19,656 nt of DNA from an uncultured Coriobacteriaceae bacterium. Lineage in GTDB: Bacteria; Actinomycetota; Coriobacteriia; Coriobacteriales; Atopobiaceae. Below the pieces are notes generated by a model. That model made no database searches. It was not told the origin of the DNA and saw only the letters and a list, made by a program, of their open reading frames with translations. This document shows, in pieces, positions 1 through 8,774 of the stretch. Numbering within the stretch: the stretch's first letter is position 1; each line of letters starts with the position of its first letter. The stretch lies in the NCBI GenBank assembly GCA_900544655.1, contig UQWE01000009.1, positions 1-19,656 on the forward strand, written 5' to 3'. Made by a program: the position numbers and the translations under genes.

Positions 1-64
1 GACGGGGCTTAACGTCTACGCGGCCAGATCAGCCGAGACGAGCGGGAACGGCTCGAGCCCACCC

Positions 65-2347
65 CTACATCAGCTTCGTGCTTTCGAGCTTCTCATCGAC
101 CCACTCGTTCAGGCGGATAATCGGACGACGAAGCACGAGACCGAGCAGCAGCGCCGGGACAAGGAAGCACGCGAGCTTGCCCATGCAGCTCCAGTAGTCG
201 TTGCCGTAAAGACCGAACATCGCGGCTCGCATGGCGTTCTCGCTGTGGACGAACGGCAGGAACGGATAGAGCGCCTGGAAGGTCGGGGGCAGCATCTCCT
301 TCGGGAAGGTGCCACCGGAGCCGGCGACCTGGATGACCATGAGGACGACTGCGATGGCCTTGCCCACGTCGCCAAAGCTCGCGGTAAGGGCGTAGATGAT
401 GTTCACGAACACGAAGCTCGCCAGCCACCCCACCAGGAAGAAGAGGACGGGATTGGCGCACTGCACGCCGAGGAAGTAGAGGTCACCGGCGCAGATGAGC
501 GCGCTCTGGAGCAGGCCGACGCCCGCGAACAGGGCAAGGCGTCCGAGGTAGACCTGGGTGTGCGAGCAGCCCGTCTCCTCGATGGCCTTCTCGCTCGCGC
601 CCGTCTTCACGAGAGCGGCCAGAACGACGCCCCCGATCCAGATGGCGAGCGTCGTGTAGAACGGCGCCATGGCGCTGCCGTTGTTCTCGATCGCATAGAT
701 CGGGTTGCGGTCGACGATGACCGGGTTGGAGATGAAGTTCGCGAGATCGCTGACGTCGCCCGAGAGAATCGAGCGCACCTGGTTCATGTCATCGGACTCG
801 AGGGCTGCCGTGAGCTTGCCATGAAGCGCGACGAGCTTCTGGGCGGAGTCGTCGAGCACGTCGGCGGCCTGGTTCAGCGAGCCGCTGGCGCCACCGATGG
901 AGTCCGCGGCGGAAGAGGCGGTGGAGCCGACGGCACCGAGCGTCTCGTTCAGGCTCGACATGATGGAGTCGGCGTCGCCGGCAGCGGAATCGATGCTGTT
1001 GGCCAGGTCGTTGAGCGACCCCTTGAGGTTCGTCTCGTAAAAGGACTCGACGGAGGAGAGGCTGTCCTTCGCATTCGAGACGATGCCCTGAAGCTCGGCG
1101 CGGGCTGCCGCGGCGTCGGTCCTGCCCGTCTGGATGTCTCCGGCGGTCTTGCCGAGCATCTGGGCGAGCTCTCCCATCGAGGAGGCGGCGCTCTCGGCAT
1201 GGGCCTTGAGCTCGCGGGCAGAGTCCCTCGCGCCCTGGAGCGCGATCGAGGTCTTGTGGAGCACCGAGTAGCGGATGTCGTAGAGCGGCGAATTCGGGTC
1301 GAGAGCGTTCAGCTCGGCGTCGACGGAAGACTTGGCTGCGTCCATCTTGTCAGCCGCGGCCCCCAGGCGCGACGCGAGGTCATTCAGGCGCTCCTGGTTC
1401 GTGGCCGCCACGCCTTGCGCCTTGGTGAGGGCGTCGATGAGATCGTTCGTGGGGGCATCGACAGCGTCAAACGCGCTATCGATGGCGTCAGAGACCGCGC
1501 CGATGCTGGCAGAGCTTGAGGCAATGGCGTCATTGATCGATCCCGTGGTGCCGTCGAGGGCATTGCCGAGGTCGCGGACGTTACTCGCCGCACCCGTGAG
1601 CGAGTTGCCCACGGAGAGCGCGGAAGACAGGGAGGCGTCGAAGGCCGAGGAGCCGGACCCGAGCAGGCCCTGGGTGGCATCAAGCGTGTCCGCGAAGCCG
1701 CGCATGGTCTGGGCGGTGGAAGTGAGCGTCTCGGAGCTCTTCAGCACGGCGGTGTCGAGGTTAGCGGCAACCTCCGCGATCTTATCGTCATCGAGATAGT
1801 TGCCAAGCTGGTCGAGTACGCCGGCCCCGACGGTCGTCACGGTGCTCGCGAAGGACTCGTCGATGTCCTTCTCGATGGCGGCGGAGGCCTTGTTGGTCAC
1901 AATCTGGGCAATCGCGTTGGCCTTCTCGTTCTGATAAAACTTGACCTGGGCCTTGACCGGATTGTCAGAAAGGGCCGTGAGGAGATCGGCGGAGAAGTCC
2001 TCCGGAATGACGACGGCAGCGTAGTACTCGCCAGAACGAACTCCCTCGATGGCCTCGTCCTCGGAGACCACGGTATAGCCGATGGTCGTCGATTTGCGCA
2101 GGTCATCGACCACACGGTTACCGAAGTTGATATCTATGGGCATGAGGTCAGAGGTGTACCCGAGGTCAGAGTTGGCAACGGCGACCTTCAGGTTCTTCGT
2201 GTTGCTGTACGGGTCCCAGAAGCCACCGATGTTGAACCATGCGTAAAACGTCGGTACCACGATGATGCCCATGATGACGACGAGGGCGATGACGTTTCCC
2301 TTGATGTGGCGCAGGTCGCGCTTGATGAAGTCGATGATCTTGCGCAT
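65..2347 (-). CDS. YhgE/Pip domain membrane protein (first paralogue, 760 aa)
   Basis: Membrane protein of the YhgE/Pip (phage infection protein-like, ABC-2-like membrane) family. Residues 1-40 carry the family's N-terminal signature: a basic FIKRDLRHI segment, one membrane helix, then YAWFNIGGFWDPY. A long Ala/Ser/Asp-rich extracytoplasmic region (about 45-555) looks helical or coiled-coil. Residues about 560-745 form a cluster of roughly five or six hydrophobic helices, as in family members. The start is an ATG with GGGAGG about 9 nt upstream, and it overlaps the stop codon of the upstream gene by one base (TAATG), so translation is probably coupled to its paralogue at 2347-5046. The family is variously linked to phage receptors and cell-surface export, but its biochemical role is unsettled and I assign none. 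The family call is firm. No terminator is visible in the 64 bases downstream. Confidence 0.9.
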   Translation of the reverse strand: MRKIIDFIKRDLRHIKGNVIALVVIMGIIVVPTFYAWFNIGGFWDPYSNTKNLKVAVANSDLGYTSDLMPIDINFGNRVVDDLRKSTTIGYTVVSEDEAIEGVRSGEYYAAVVIPEDFSADLLTALSDNPVKAQVKFYQNEKANAIAQIVTNKASAAIEKDIDESFASTVTTVGAGVLDQLGNYLDDDKIAEVAANLDTAVLKSSETLTSTAQTMRGFADTLDATQGLLGSGSSAFDASLSSALSVGNSLTGAASNVRDLGNALDGTTGSINDAIASSSASIGAVSDAIDSAFDAVDAPTNDLIDALTKAQGVAATNQERLNDLASRLGAAADKMDAAKSSVDAELNALDPNSPLYDIRYSVLHKTSIALQGARDSARELKAHAESAASSMGELAQMLGKTAGDIQTGRTDAAAARAELQGIVSNAKDSLSSVESFYETNLKGSLNDLANSIDSAAGDADSIMSSLNETLGAVGSTASSAADSIGGASGSLNQAADVLDDSAQKLVALHGKLTAALESDDMNQVRSILSGDVSDLANFISNPVIVDRNPIYAIENNGSAMAPFYTTLAIWIGGVVLAALVKTGASEKAIEETGCSHTQVYLGRLALFAGVGLLQSALICAGDLYFLGVQCANPVLFFLVGWLASFVFVNIIYALTASFGDVGKAIAVVLMVIQVAGSGGTFPKEMLPPTFQALYPFLPFVHSENAMRAAMFGLYGNDYWSCMGKLACFLVPALLLGLVLRRPIIRLNEWVDEKLESTKLM

Positions 2348-5046
2348 TACGCCTCGCCTCCCTTCGAGGAATCGGCATCCGAGGCGTCGGAATCCTTGCG
2401 TGCAGAACGGCCCTCGAGGGCAGAGGCGTTGACCTCGCCCTTTTCGAGACGCATCTTGTCGAGTGGGGCGAACGCCATGAACTCCTGGCGAAGCTCGTCG
2501 TCAAGGAGGGAGAAGAGCTCCTCGCGGCTCATGTCAGAGAGAGAGAGCTTCTTGGAGACGCGCTCGTGGAAGTACTCCACCACGATGAGGAACGTGCTGA
2601 TGACGATCAACGAGAGAATCCAGAGCGTCAGCATCGCGAACTTCGCGGGCAGCGCGAACATGAGCGCGAGCAGGACGAGCGGCACCCAGATGAGCGCCGC
2701 GAAGCCACGCTTGATGAGCGTGGGATACATGAGCTCGAACTTTGCGGCACGCTCGATGAAGGCGGCCTTGTACTCGCCGGAGTTCATGATGATCTTGATG
2801 AGCGTCGAGAGGCGGAAGGTCGCACCCTCCATGCTCGTGCGCTCGGTGATCATGAGCTCCGTATCTCCAAGCTTGCGATCGAACAGGGCGTTGATGTTGA
2901 GCAGGTGGCGACGCGCGGTGACACCAATGAGCAGCGCCGGAATCAGGAACACGAGAAGAACGATCAGGTTCGTGGCGTAATAGTTGCCGTAGAAGCCGGC
3001 AATGGCCTCGCGCATGGCGTTGACGCCATACGTGAACGGCAGGAACGGGTAAACGTTCTTGAAGAAGTCCGGCATCATCTCGATGGGATAGGTGCCCGAG
3101 GCGCCAGGAATCTGCAGGATCACGAGCAGGACGGCGATGGCCTTGCCGATGTGCTTGAAGGCCACTGATATCGAGTAGATGAACGCCACGTAGACGAAGC
3201 TCTCGACCATGCCGGCGAAGACGAACGCCACCGGGTTCAAACACTGGATGCCGAGAAGAACGTCACCCACGCAGCAGATGATGGCCTGGACCTGGCCCAG
3301 GAGGTTCAGCAGCAGCCAGCGACCGAAGAAGCCCTGCCACGGCTTGAACTTACCGATGCCCTCGTCATCGACCTCGAGCTTGTAGATGGCGACGAGCACG
3401 AAGCCACCCACCCAAAGAGCGAGGTTGGTGAAGAACGGCGCCACGCCGCTGCCATAGTTCTCCACGGCATAGACGGGCTGGGATACCATCTCGACAGGCG
3501 AACCGATGAAGTCGCCCACCTGCTCCGCGTCGAGATCGAGCGCGTCCTTGAGCATGCTGAACGCCTCGGCGCTCTGGATGGCGGCGGTGTCGGTCGCGAG
3601 CGCGCCCACGGCATCCGCGGCGGAGCGAACGCCGGCAGAGGTCTGGACGATGGCGCCAGAGCTCTGGGCGAGGATGCCATCGAGCTGGGAGAGCGTGCCG
3701 TCAGCCTGGGAGAGCATCGGAGCGAGCGCGTCGGCAGTGCCCACGAGGCGGCCGCCGGCGTCAGCGAAACCGTCGAGCGCGCTGGAGACGGCCGGGAGCG
3801 TCGTGGTGTTGAGCGTTCCCTGCACCTCAGCAAGGCCCTGGGAGGTCGCCTGCACGGCAGCGTTCACGGAACCAGAGAGGCCGGCGATCGCGTCGTTGGC
3901 GTTCTTGATGGCGGCGGACTTCTCCTTGAGGGTGGCGAGCTGGCCATCGTTCAGGTTCTTGAGCTCGTTGAGCGCAGACTCCGCGGAGGATAGCGCGTTG
4001 AGGATCTCCTGCTTGTTGGGGGTGGAGTCATCGAGGCCATTGATCGTGTCCCAGGCGCGCTGGATGGAGGTCGTGAGGTCTGCGATGGTGTTGGAGTTGA
4101 GGGCGCCGATATGACTGATCGCGCCGTCGAGCTGGCCCTGGGCCCAGCCCACGTCGCCGGTGATCTGGCCGATGTCATAGTTGGCCTTGCTGGAGATGCC
4201 AGAGATGGTCGACACGCTCGTGCCAAGGGCGCCGGAGAGCTGCGCGCCAAGGGCGCCCGCGTTGGCACGGGTGGTGGAGAGGGAGTCCATCGAGCTCGAG
4301 AGCGTGCTCGCGAGCGAGGCGGAGGAAGTGCTCACCTGAGAGAGCGTGGAGCGGGCGGAGCTAACGGCACCGCGGGCGTCAGAAATGGTGCCGCCGGCGT
4401 TGTCGAGGCCATCGGCGATGCCATTGAGCAGGCTCTGCACCTCGACCAGGCTCTCGTTGGCGCTCGCGGTGGCCTCGTCGATGCCGCCAAGCAGGCGCCC
4501 AGAGAGGCCGGAGAGCTTCTCGGAAACCGTCTCGCCGACGACCTGCACGAACTGGTTAGCGATCTGCGCCTCGAGGGTGGTCGCACCGGTATCGGTCACC
4601 TTGGGCGAGATGGCGTTTACCTTCTCGTTAACGTAATAGGCGATGTGCGCCTGCTCGGTGTCGCCGTCGAGAACGTCCGCCATGGAGCTGGTGAAGTCCT
4701 TCGGCAGGACGAAGGCAGCGTAGTAGCGGCCGCTCTTCACCCCCTCGATCGCCTCGTCCTCGCTGTCGACGATGTTCCAGCCGAGCTGGTCATTGTCTTT
4801 GAGGCGCTCCTCGACCATGTCGCCGGCGTTGATGTAGCCCTTGTCGCCCACCTCGGCGCCCTCGTCCTCGATGACGACGGCGATGGGGACCGTCGAGGTG
4901 TTCTCGTACGGATCCCAGTTGGCGAGGATGTTGAACCAAGCGTAGAGCGACGGGATGATGCAGACGCCGATGGCAATGATGATGGCCACGGGGTTGACGA
5001 AGATGCGCTTGAGATCGCGTTTGAAGATGTCGAAGGCAGTTCTCAC
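2347..5046 (-). CDS. YhgE/Pip domain membrane protein (second paralogue, 899 aa, extended C-terminus)
   Basis: Second YhgE/Pip family protein and first gene of the two-gene operon. The N-terminus repeats the signature of its neighbour: FKRDLKRIFVNP, a helix, then YAWFNILANWDPYENT. A long Ser/Ala/Gly-rich helical extracytoplasmic region (about 45-530) follows, then a multi-helix membrane cluster (about 535-720). Unlike the 760-aa paralogue it continues about 140 residues further, with an extra hydrophobic pair around 785-830 and an acidic, charged cytoplasmic-looking tail. The start is GTG (not ATG) with AGGGAG about 8 nt upstream; no better start lies nearby. The stop overlaps the ATG of the downstream paralogue. 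Two unequal paralogues in one operon suggest a heteromeric membrane complex, which is inference. The leader upstream holds GC-rich repeats and a candidate promoter. Confidence 0.9.
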   Translation of the reverse strand: MRTAFDIFKRDLKRIFVNPVAIIIAIGVCIIPSLYAWFNILANWDPYENTSTVPIAVVIEDEGAEVGDKGYINAGDMVEERLKDNDQLGWNIVDSEDEAIEGVKSGRYYAAFVLPKDFTSSMADVLDGDTEQAHIAYYVNEKVNAISPKVTDTGATTLEAQIANQFVQVVGETVSEKLSGLSGRLLGGIDEATASANESLVEVQSLLNGIADGLDNAGGTISDARGAVSSARSTLSQVSTSSASLASTLSSSMDSLSTTRANAGALGAQLSGALGTSVSTISGISSKANYDIGQITGDVGWAQGQLDGAISHIGALNSNTIADLTTSIQRAWDTINGLDDSTPNKQEILNALSSAESALNELKNLNDGQLATLKEKSAAIKNANDAIAGLSGSVNAAVQATSQGLAEVQGTLNTTTLPAVSSALDGFADAGGRLVGTADALAPMLSQADGTLSQLDGILAQSSGAIVQTSAGVRSAADAVGALATDTAAIQSAEAFSMLKDALDLDAEQVGDFIGSPVEMVSQPVYAVENYGSGVAPFFTNLALWVGGFVLVAIYKLEVDDEGIGKFKPWQGFFGRWLLLNLLGQVQAIICCVGDVLLGIQCLNPVAFVFAGMVESFVYVAFIYSISVAFKHIGKAIAVLLVILQIPGASGTYPIEMMPDFFKNVYPFLPFTYGVNAMREAIAGFYGNYYATNLIVLLVFLIPALLIGVTARRHLLNINALFDRKLGDTELMITERTSMEGATFRLSTLIKIIMNSGEYKAAFIERAAKFELMYPTLIKRGFAALIWVPLVLLALMFALPAKFAMLTLWILSLIVISTFLIVVEYFHERVSKKLSLSDMSREELFSLLDDELRQEFMAFAPLDKMRLEKGEVNASALEGRSARKDSDASDADSSKGGEA

Positions 5047-5098
5047 GTGGCGACTCCCTGCAGTAGAACGTGGCTTACGGTTGTGCTCGCCGGCGGCG

Positions 5099-5203
5099 GG
5101 GTCTTGCGGACGGTGGCGCGGGTCTTGCTGGCCAGCGGTGGAGACTTCCCGGTGGCGTGGCGCGGGTCTTGCCGGCCGGCGGTGGTGCCTTGCCGGCAGT
5201 GGC
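5099..5203. repeat. Degenerate GC-rich repeats in the yhgE-operon leader
   Basis: Four imperfect copies of a GGTCTTGC...GGTGG unit lie at about 5099-5116, 5121-5141, 5165-5185 and 5187-5203. The middle two extend to a 29-bp repeat (5113-5141 and 5157-5185) differing at only two positions, 44 bp apart. They fall inside the predicted untranslated leader of the minus-strand yhgE operon, where GGCC/CCGG-rich arms can form hairpins. No protein is convincingly encoded here. Confidence 0.7.
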
Positions 5204-5293
5204 TCGGTACGGGACGTGCAGCAACGCTCGCTTGCTCATTTATTTATGTGCTTAGTAAGGAGCCTGGCTGGCCCGGCCTCCCCATCTGCCCAA

Positions 5294-5315
5294 TATACCC
5301 TCGCGAAGGGGCATT
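5294..5315. repeat. Shared intergenic element, copy 1 (near-palindrome around TCGCGA)
   Basis: Reads TATA, one base, CCTCGCGAA, one base, GG, two bases, ATT. The same pattern occurs at 8665-8686, with 18 of 22 positions identical. The core CCC-TCGCGA-AGGG is nearly palindromic. It abuts the candidate minus-strand -10 box at 5313-5318 of the yhgE operon, which is where a repressor operator would sit. Regulator unknown. Confidence 0.5.
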
Positions 5316-5318
5316 ATA
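5313..5318 (-). promoter_or_regulatory. Candidate -10 box for the yhgE/pip operon
   Basis: On the minus strand this is a perfect TATAAT in an otherwise GC-rich spacer. The -35 region 17-18 bp upstream is poor (TGTAAA-like), so the promoter may be activator-dependent or misassigned. It would give a leader of about 260 nt before the GTG at 5046, containing the repeats at 5099-5203. Confidence 0.4.
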
Positions 5319-5355
5319 CGCACTTTAAGCAGACGGGTTTACATAATTTCTCAAG

Positions 5356-5384
5356 TTTACAGACGCCTTTCGAACCAATACACT
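5356..5384 (+). promoter_or_regulatory. metK promoter
   Basis: TTTACA (5356-5361), a 17-bp spacer and TACACT (5379-5384) form a good sigma-70/SigA-type promoter. The predicted transcript start near 5391 falls about 14 nt before the first base of the riboswitch P1 stem at 5405. That spacing supports both calls. Confidence 0.65.
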
Positions 5385-5404
5385 ATCTGTGCCTTGAAAG
5401 GGCG

Positions 5405-5555
5405 CTCGTCAAGAGGCGTCGAGACGGTCAAGCACCGCCGAGACGCGTAGAGCCGAGGGACCGAGCCCCATGACGCTCCGACAACCCACCTCGCGGCCGC
5501 GGCCGCCGGCAGGGTGCCAATTCTCGGCGGAGAGCCGCGCTCTCCGGAAGACGGG
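5405..5555 (+). promoter_or_regulatory. SAM-I (S-box) riboswitch in the metK leader, with an extra hairpin in the P2 region
   Basis: Elements appear in SAM-I order. P1 is CTCGTC (5405-5410) pairing with GACGGG (5550-5555, one G-U). J1/2 is AAGAG (5411-5415). The kink-turn and P2 segment reads GAGGGA (5455-5460) ... CCC ... ATGA (5470-5473), followed by CAACC (5482-5486). P3 is GCGGC/GCCGC (about 5493-5506). The hallmark core GGTGCCAATTC lies at 5513-5523. P4 is a perfect 8-bp stem (5528-5535 with 5539-5546), followed by GGAAGA. Between J1/2 and the kink-turn about 35 extra bases (5416-5450) can fold on their own: GCGTC/GACGC outer and CGGT/ACCG inner. SAM-I riboswitches shut off methionine/SAM genes when SAM binds, and the position directly before metK fits. 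P4 before the 3' P1 strand argues for SAM-I rather than SAM-IV. This was matched by eye, not by covariance model. Confidence 0.8.
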
Positions 5556-5577
5556 GGAAGCATGACACGCGTCATCG

Positions 5578-5611
5578 ACGTCCCCTTGCATATTGGCATG
5601 GGGACGTTTTT
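5578..5611 (+). terminator. Riboswitch-controlled intrinsic terminator upstream of metK
   Basis: ACGTCCCC (5578-5585) pairs with GGGGACGT (5600-5607), with TGC/GCA stacking inside, followed by TTTTT (5607-5611). The TCCCCT arm (5581-5586) can instead pair with GGGGGA (5553-5558), which overlaps the 3' strand of riboswitch P1. A short ATGAC/GTCAT hairpin (5562-5575) would sit inside that alternative. SAM-bound P1 would therefore free the terminator (metK off); without SAM an antiterminator forms (metK on). Confidence 0.8.
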
Positions 5612-5669
5612 CGTCTCCGGGCGCCGGAAGGCGCCACGTACGGGCCTTACGCCCAAGGAGGTTGCACGC

Positions 5670-6926
<1,257 letters not shown>

Positions 6927-7022
6927 GGGACAAGCGATACCCTAACGCGAGCAATGGCTGGCGCCACGGAACGAGCAATAACTAACATGTAAATCTGCGG
7001 CGATTGAACCGCTTCAACGACT

Positions 7023-7055
7023 AGCGGGTGCCCCCCTCAGCGGGGCGCACCCGCT
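7023..7055. terminator. Long GC hairpin after metK (probable bidirectional terminator)
   Basis: AGCGGGTGC (7023-7031) pairs perfectly with GCACCCGCT (7047-7055), and CCCC/GGGG continues the stem inside. Neither side has a strong T-run, so it is a U-poor terminator or a 3'-end stabiliser. It lies between convergent metK and the broken permease. Confidence 0.6.
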
Positions 7056-7067
7056 ACTTCTACGAAC

Positions 7068-7107
7068 GGCGGGCGCGCCTAGGATCCACATCCCAGCCGC
7101 GCCCGCC
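7068..7107. terminator. Second GC hairpin between metK and the permease pseudogene
   Basis: GGCGGGCGCG (7068-7077) and CGCGCCCGCC (7098-7107) form a perfect 10-bp stem around a 20-nt loop. There is no T-run. With the hairpin at 7023-7055 it makes a double barrier between convergent transcription units. The remaining spacer (6927-7155) shows no gene. Confidence 0.5.
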
Positions 7108-7155
7108 CCAAGCGAGTCGTGCGATCGCGCAACACGCAAATCCAGCTTATAATCG

Positions 7156-8567
7156 CTACGCCTCGGCAGCCTCGGCCTCGCCGTCGCCCTCGGCCTCGTG
7201 ATCACCAGAATCGGCGGCCTTAAGCGCCTCGTTCTCCTCGATGGGCTCGGGAGGCATGAGAAGGTTCAGCACGATGGCCATGACGGCGCACGGAGTGATC
7301 GCGGAAGTGCCGAAGATGGTGTTGATCCAGACAGGCATGCCAGTGCCGGTGAGGGAGCCGGAGACCTACGCGATGCCCAGGCCAAATGCCACAGACACGC
7401 CAAAGATGGTGCAGGTTCGCGGCGTAAGCCCGTCCTTCACGAGGATTCGGATACCGTTGAGGGTGATGGTACCGAAAACGCTGATCGTGGCGCCACCAAT
7501 GACGGGCTGCGGAATCATAAGCAGGAGCGCGGAGAGCTTCGGGCAGAGGCCGGCGGCCATGAAGGTGAGAGCCGCACCGCCGAAGACCCAACGGTTGATG
7601 ACCTTGGTGCTCACGATGATGCCGACGTTCTGGCCAAACGCGGAGGTCGGGAGGCTGCCGAACATCGAGGAGATAATGGAAACGAGACCCTGTGCCATGA
7701 TGCCGCCGCTGATTTCGCGACCCTTGGGCATACGGTCCATCGAACCGGCGACCGCAGCGGAAAGGTCACCGATGAGCTGTACGTTCACCATCACGTAGAT
7801 GATGCCGACCGTAATGCACACCGCCGGATCGAACTTGAGCTCGTAGGGCATGAACTGCGGAAGGGAGAACCAGGACGCGCCGGAAATCGCAGAGGCACCG
7901 ATCATGCCAAAGGGAATCGAGACAAGGCAGCCAATGAGCATGGCGAAGAAGATCGAGCCGATCTTGGTGATGCCCGTCGTGAAGTTGGTGAGACCGAAGG
8001 TCAGCGCGAAGGTGACGAGACCAACAAGCCAGTTCTGGGCGCTGCCAAAGCCCGGCGTCCCGACACCACCGGCAATGTACTTGATGGCAGTGGGATAGAG
8101 CGAGACACCGATGGCTAAGATGACCGTACCGGTGACGAGCGGCGGGAAGAAGCGCTTCACCTTATCGTAGAAAAGGCCGAAGACCATCGCCACGACGCCG
8201 CCGATGAGCTGCGAACCGAGCACCACGGAGAAGCCGAACTCGCCGCCAACCGCCTGCATGACGGGAAGAAAGGCGAACGACGCGCCCGTGAGGATGGGCA
8301 GGCCCGCGCCTATGCGCCCAAAGAGCGGAAACTACTGAAGCAGCGTGTCGATGGCGGAGAGGATGAGGGAGACCTGGATGATCGCCGCCTCCTGCTCCGA
8401 AGTGAAGTTGCACGTGGTGGCGATCATCATCGCGGCGTAATGACGCCGGCGAACGACGCCAGCACGTGCTGAAGGCTCATCGGCACAAGCGAGGACAGGG
8501 GCGGAACTCCCTCGCGCCTGAAAAGTCTCTCGTCCAGATTACCGTCGGTATTCATGGTGTTTCCCAT
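7156..8567 (-). pseudogene. NCS2-family nucleobase (xanthine/urate-type) permease, broken by one frameshift and two amber codons
   Basis: Reconstructed as about 470 codons of a nucleobase:cation symporter-2 protein (the XanP/UacT/PbuX group). The start is ATG at 8567 with AAAGGAGGAG 7 nt upstream. The QH motif (SLQHVLASFAGVITP), an early GRIGAGLPILTGASFAF segment and the NCS2 signature FGSLPTSAFGQNVGII are all present, followed by an acidic Glu/Ala C-terminal tail. Three lesions are visible. One base is lost at about 8431-8436, after VITP (the frame resumes as AMMIATTCNF). TAG lies at 8332-8334, just before FPLFGRIGAG. TAG lies at 7366-7368, after VAFGLGIA, with the last helices and tail still open to the TAG at 7156. 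Both TAGs could derive from CAG (Gln). The 297-residue middle part alone lacks the N-terminal and final helices and should not transport. Homology is well preserved, so inactivation looks recent, unless these are sequencing errors. Confidence 0.85.
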
Positions 8568-8774
8568 GCGTGCTCCTCCTTTGGGTCCCGCACGACATAC
8601 TAAATATTATTCAGTTAATAAAACTTTTTATTTGGTTCTTACGCTGCGGAGCGCAAACGACGGGTATATCCTCGCGAACGGTAATTTACTATATGACTCA
8701 GCGGTATTGCCAGGCCGCGGCGTTGGCTTGGGATACGATTCGATCACACGAAACAACTTCAGACGGGGGGCACC
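8568..8774. promoter_or_regulatory. Divergent promoter spacer between permease pseudogene and orphan gene
   Basis: Contains an AT-rich island (about 8596-8640) in a GC-rich genome, with TAATAT- and TAGTAT-like -10 candidates for the minus-strand permease but no clear -35 boxes. On the plus side TACGAT (8734-8739) is a weak -10 candidate for the gene at 8775. It also holds copy 2 of the shared element at 8665-8686. Promoter function is inferred from position. Confidence 0.35.
8665..8686. repeat. Shared intergenic element, copy 2
   Basis: Matches the element at 5294-5315 in 18 of 22 positions (TATA, CCTCGCGAA, GG and ATT conserved with fixed spacing). Both copies lie in spacers between divergently read units, which suggests a common DNA-binding regulator or a shared promoter ancestry. 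Confidence 0.5.

Noticed and set aside
245..1519. Long plus-strand open frame (424 codons) opposite the first yhgE gene
   Set aside because: Highly charged, Arg/Gly/Glu-rich product typical of the antisense of GC-rich coding DNA; the minus-strand frame has a recognisable family along its length.
5405..5555. SAM-IV rather than SAM-I for the metK leader
   Set aside because: A P4 hairpin lies between the GGTGCCAATTC core and the 3' P1 strand, which is the SAM-I layout; SAM-IV has a different peripheral arrangement. A covariance-model run would settle it.
7366..8259. The 297-codon middle segment as a functional short permease
   Set aside because: It lacks the N-terminal helices with the QH motif and the last helices, which continue in frame just beyond the TAG codons; NCS2 proteins need the full set of 14 helices.
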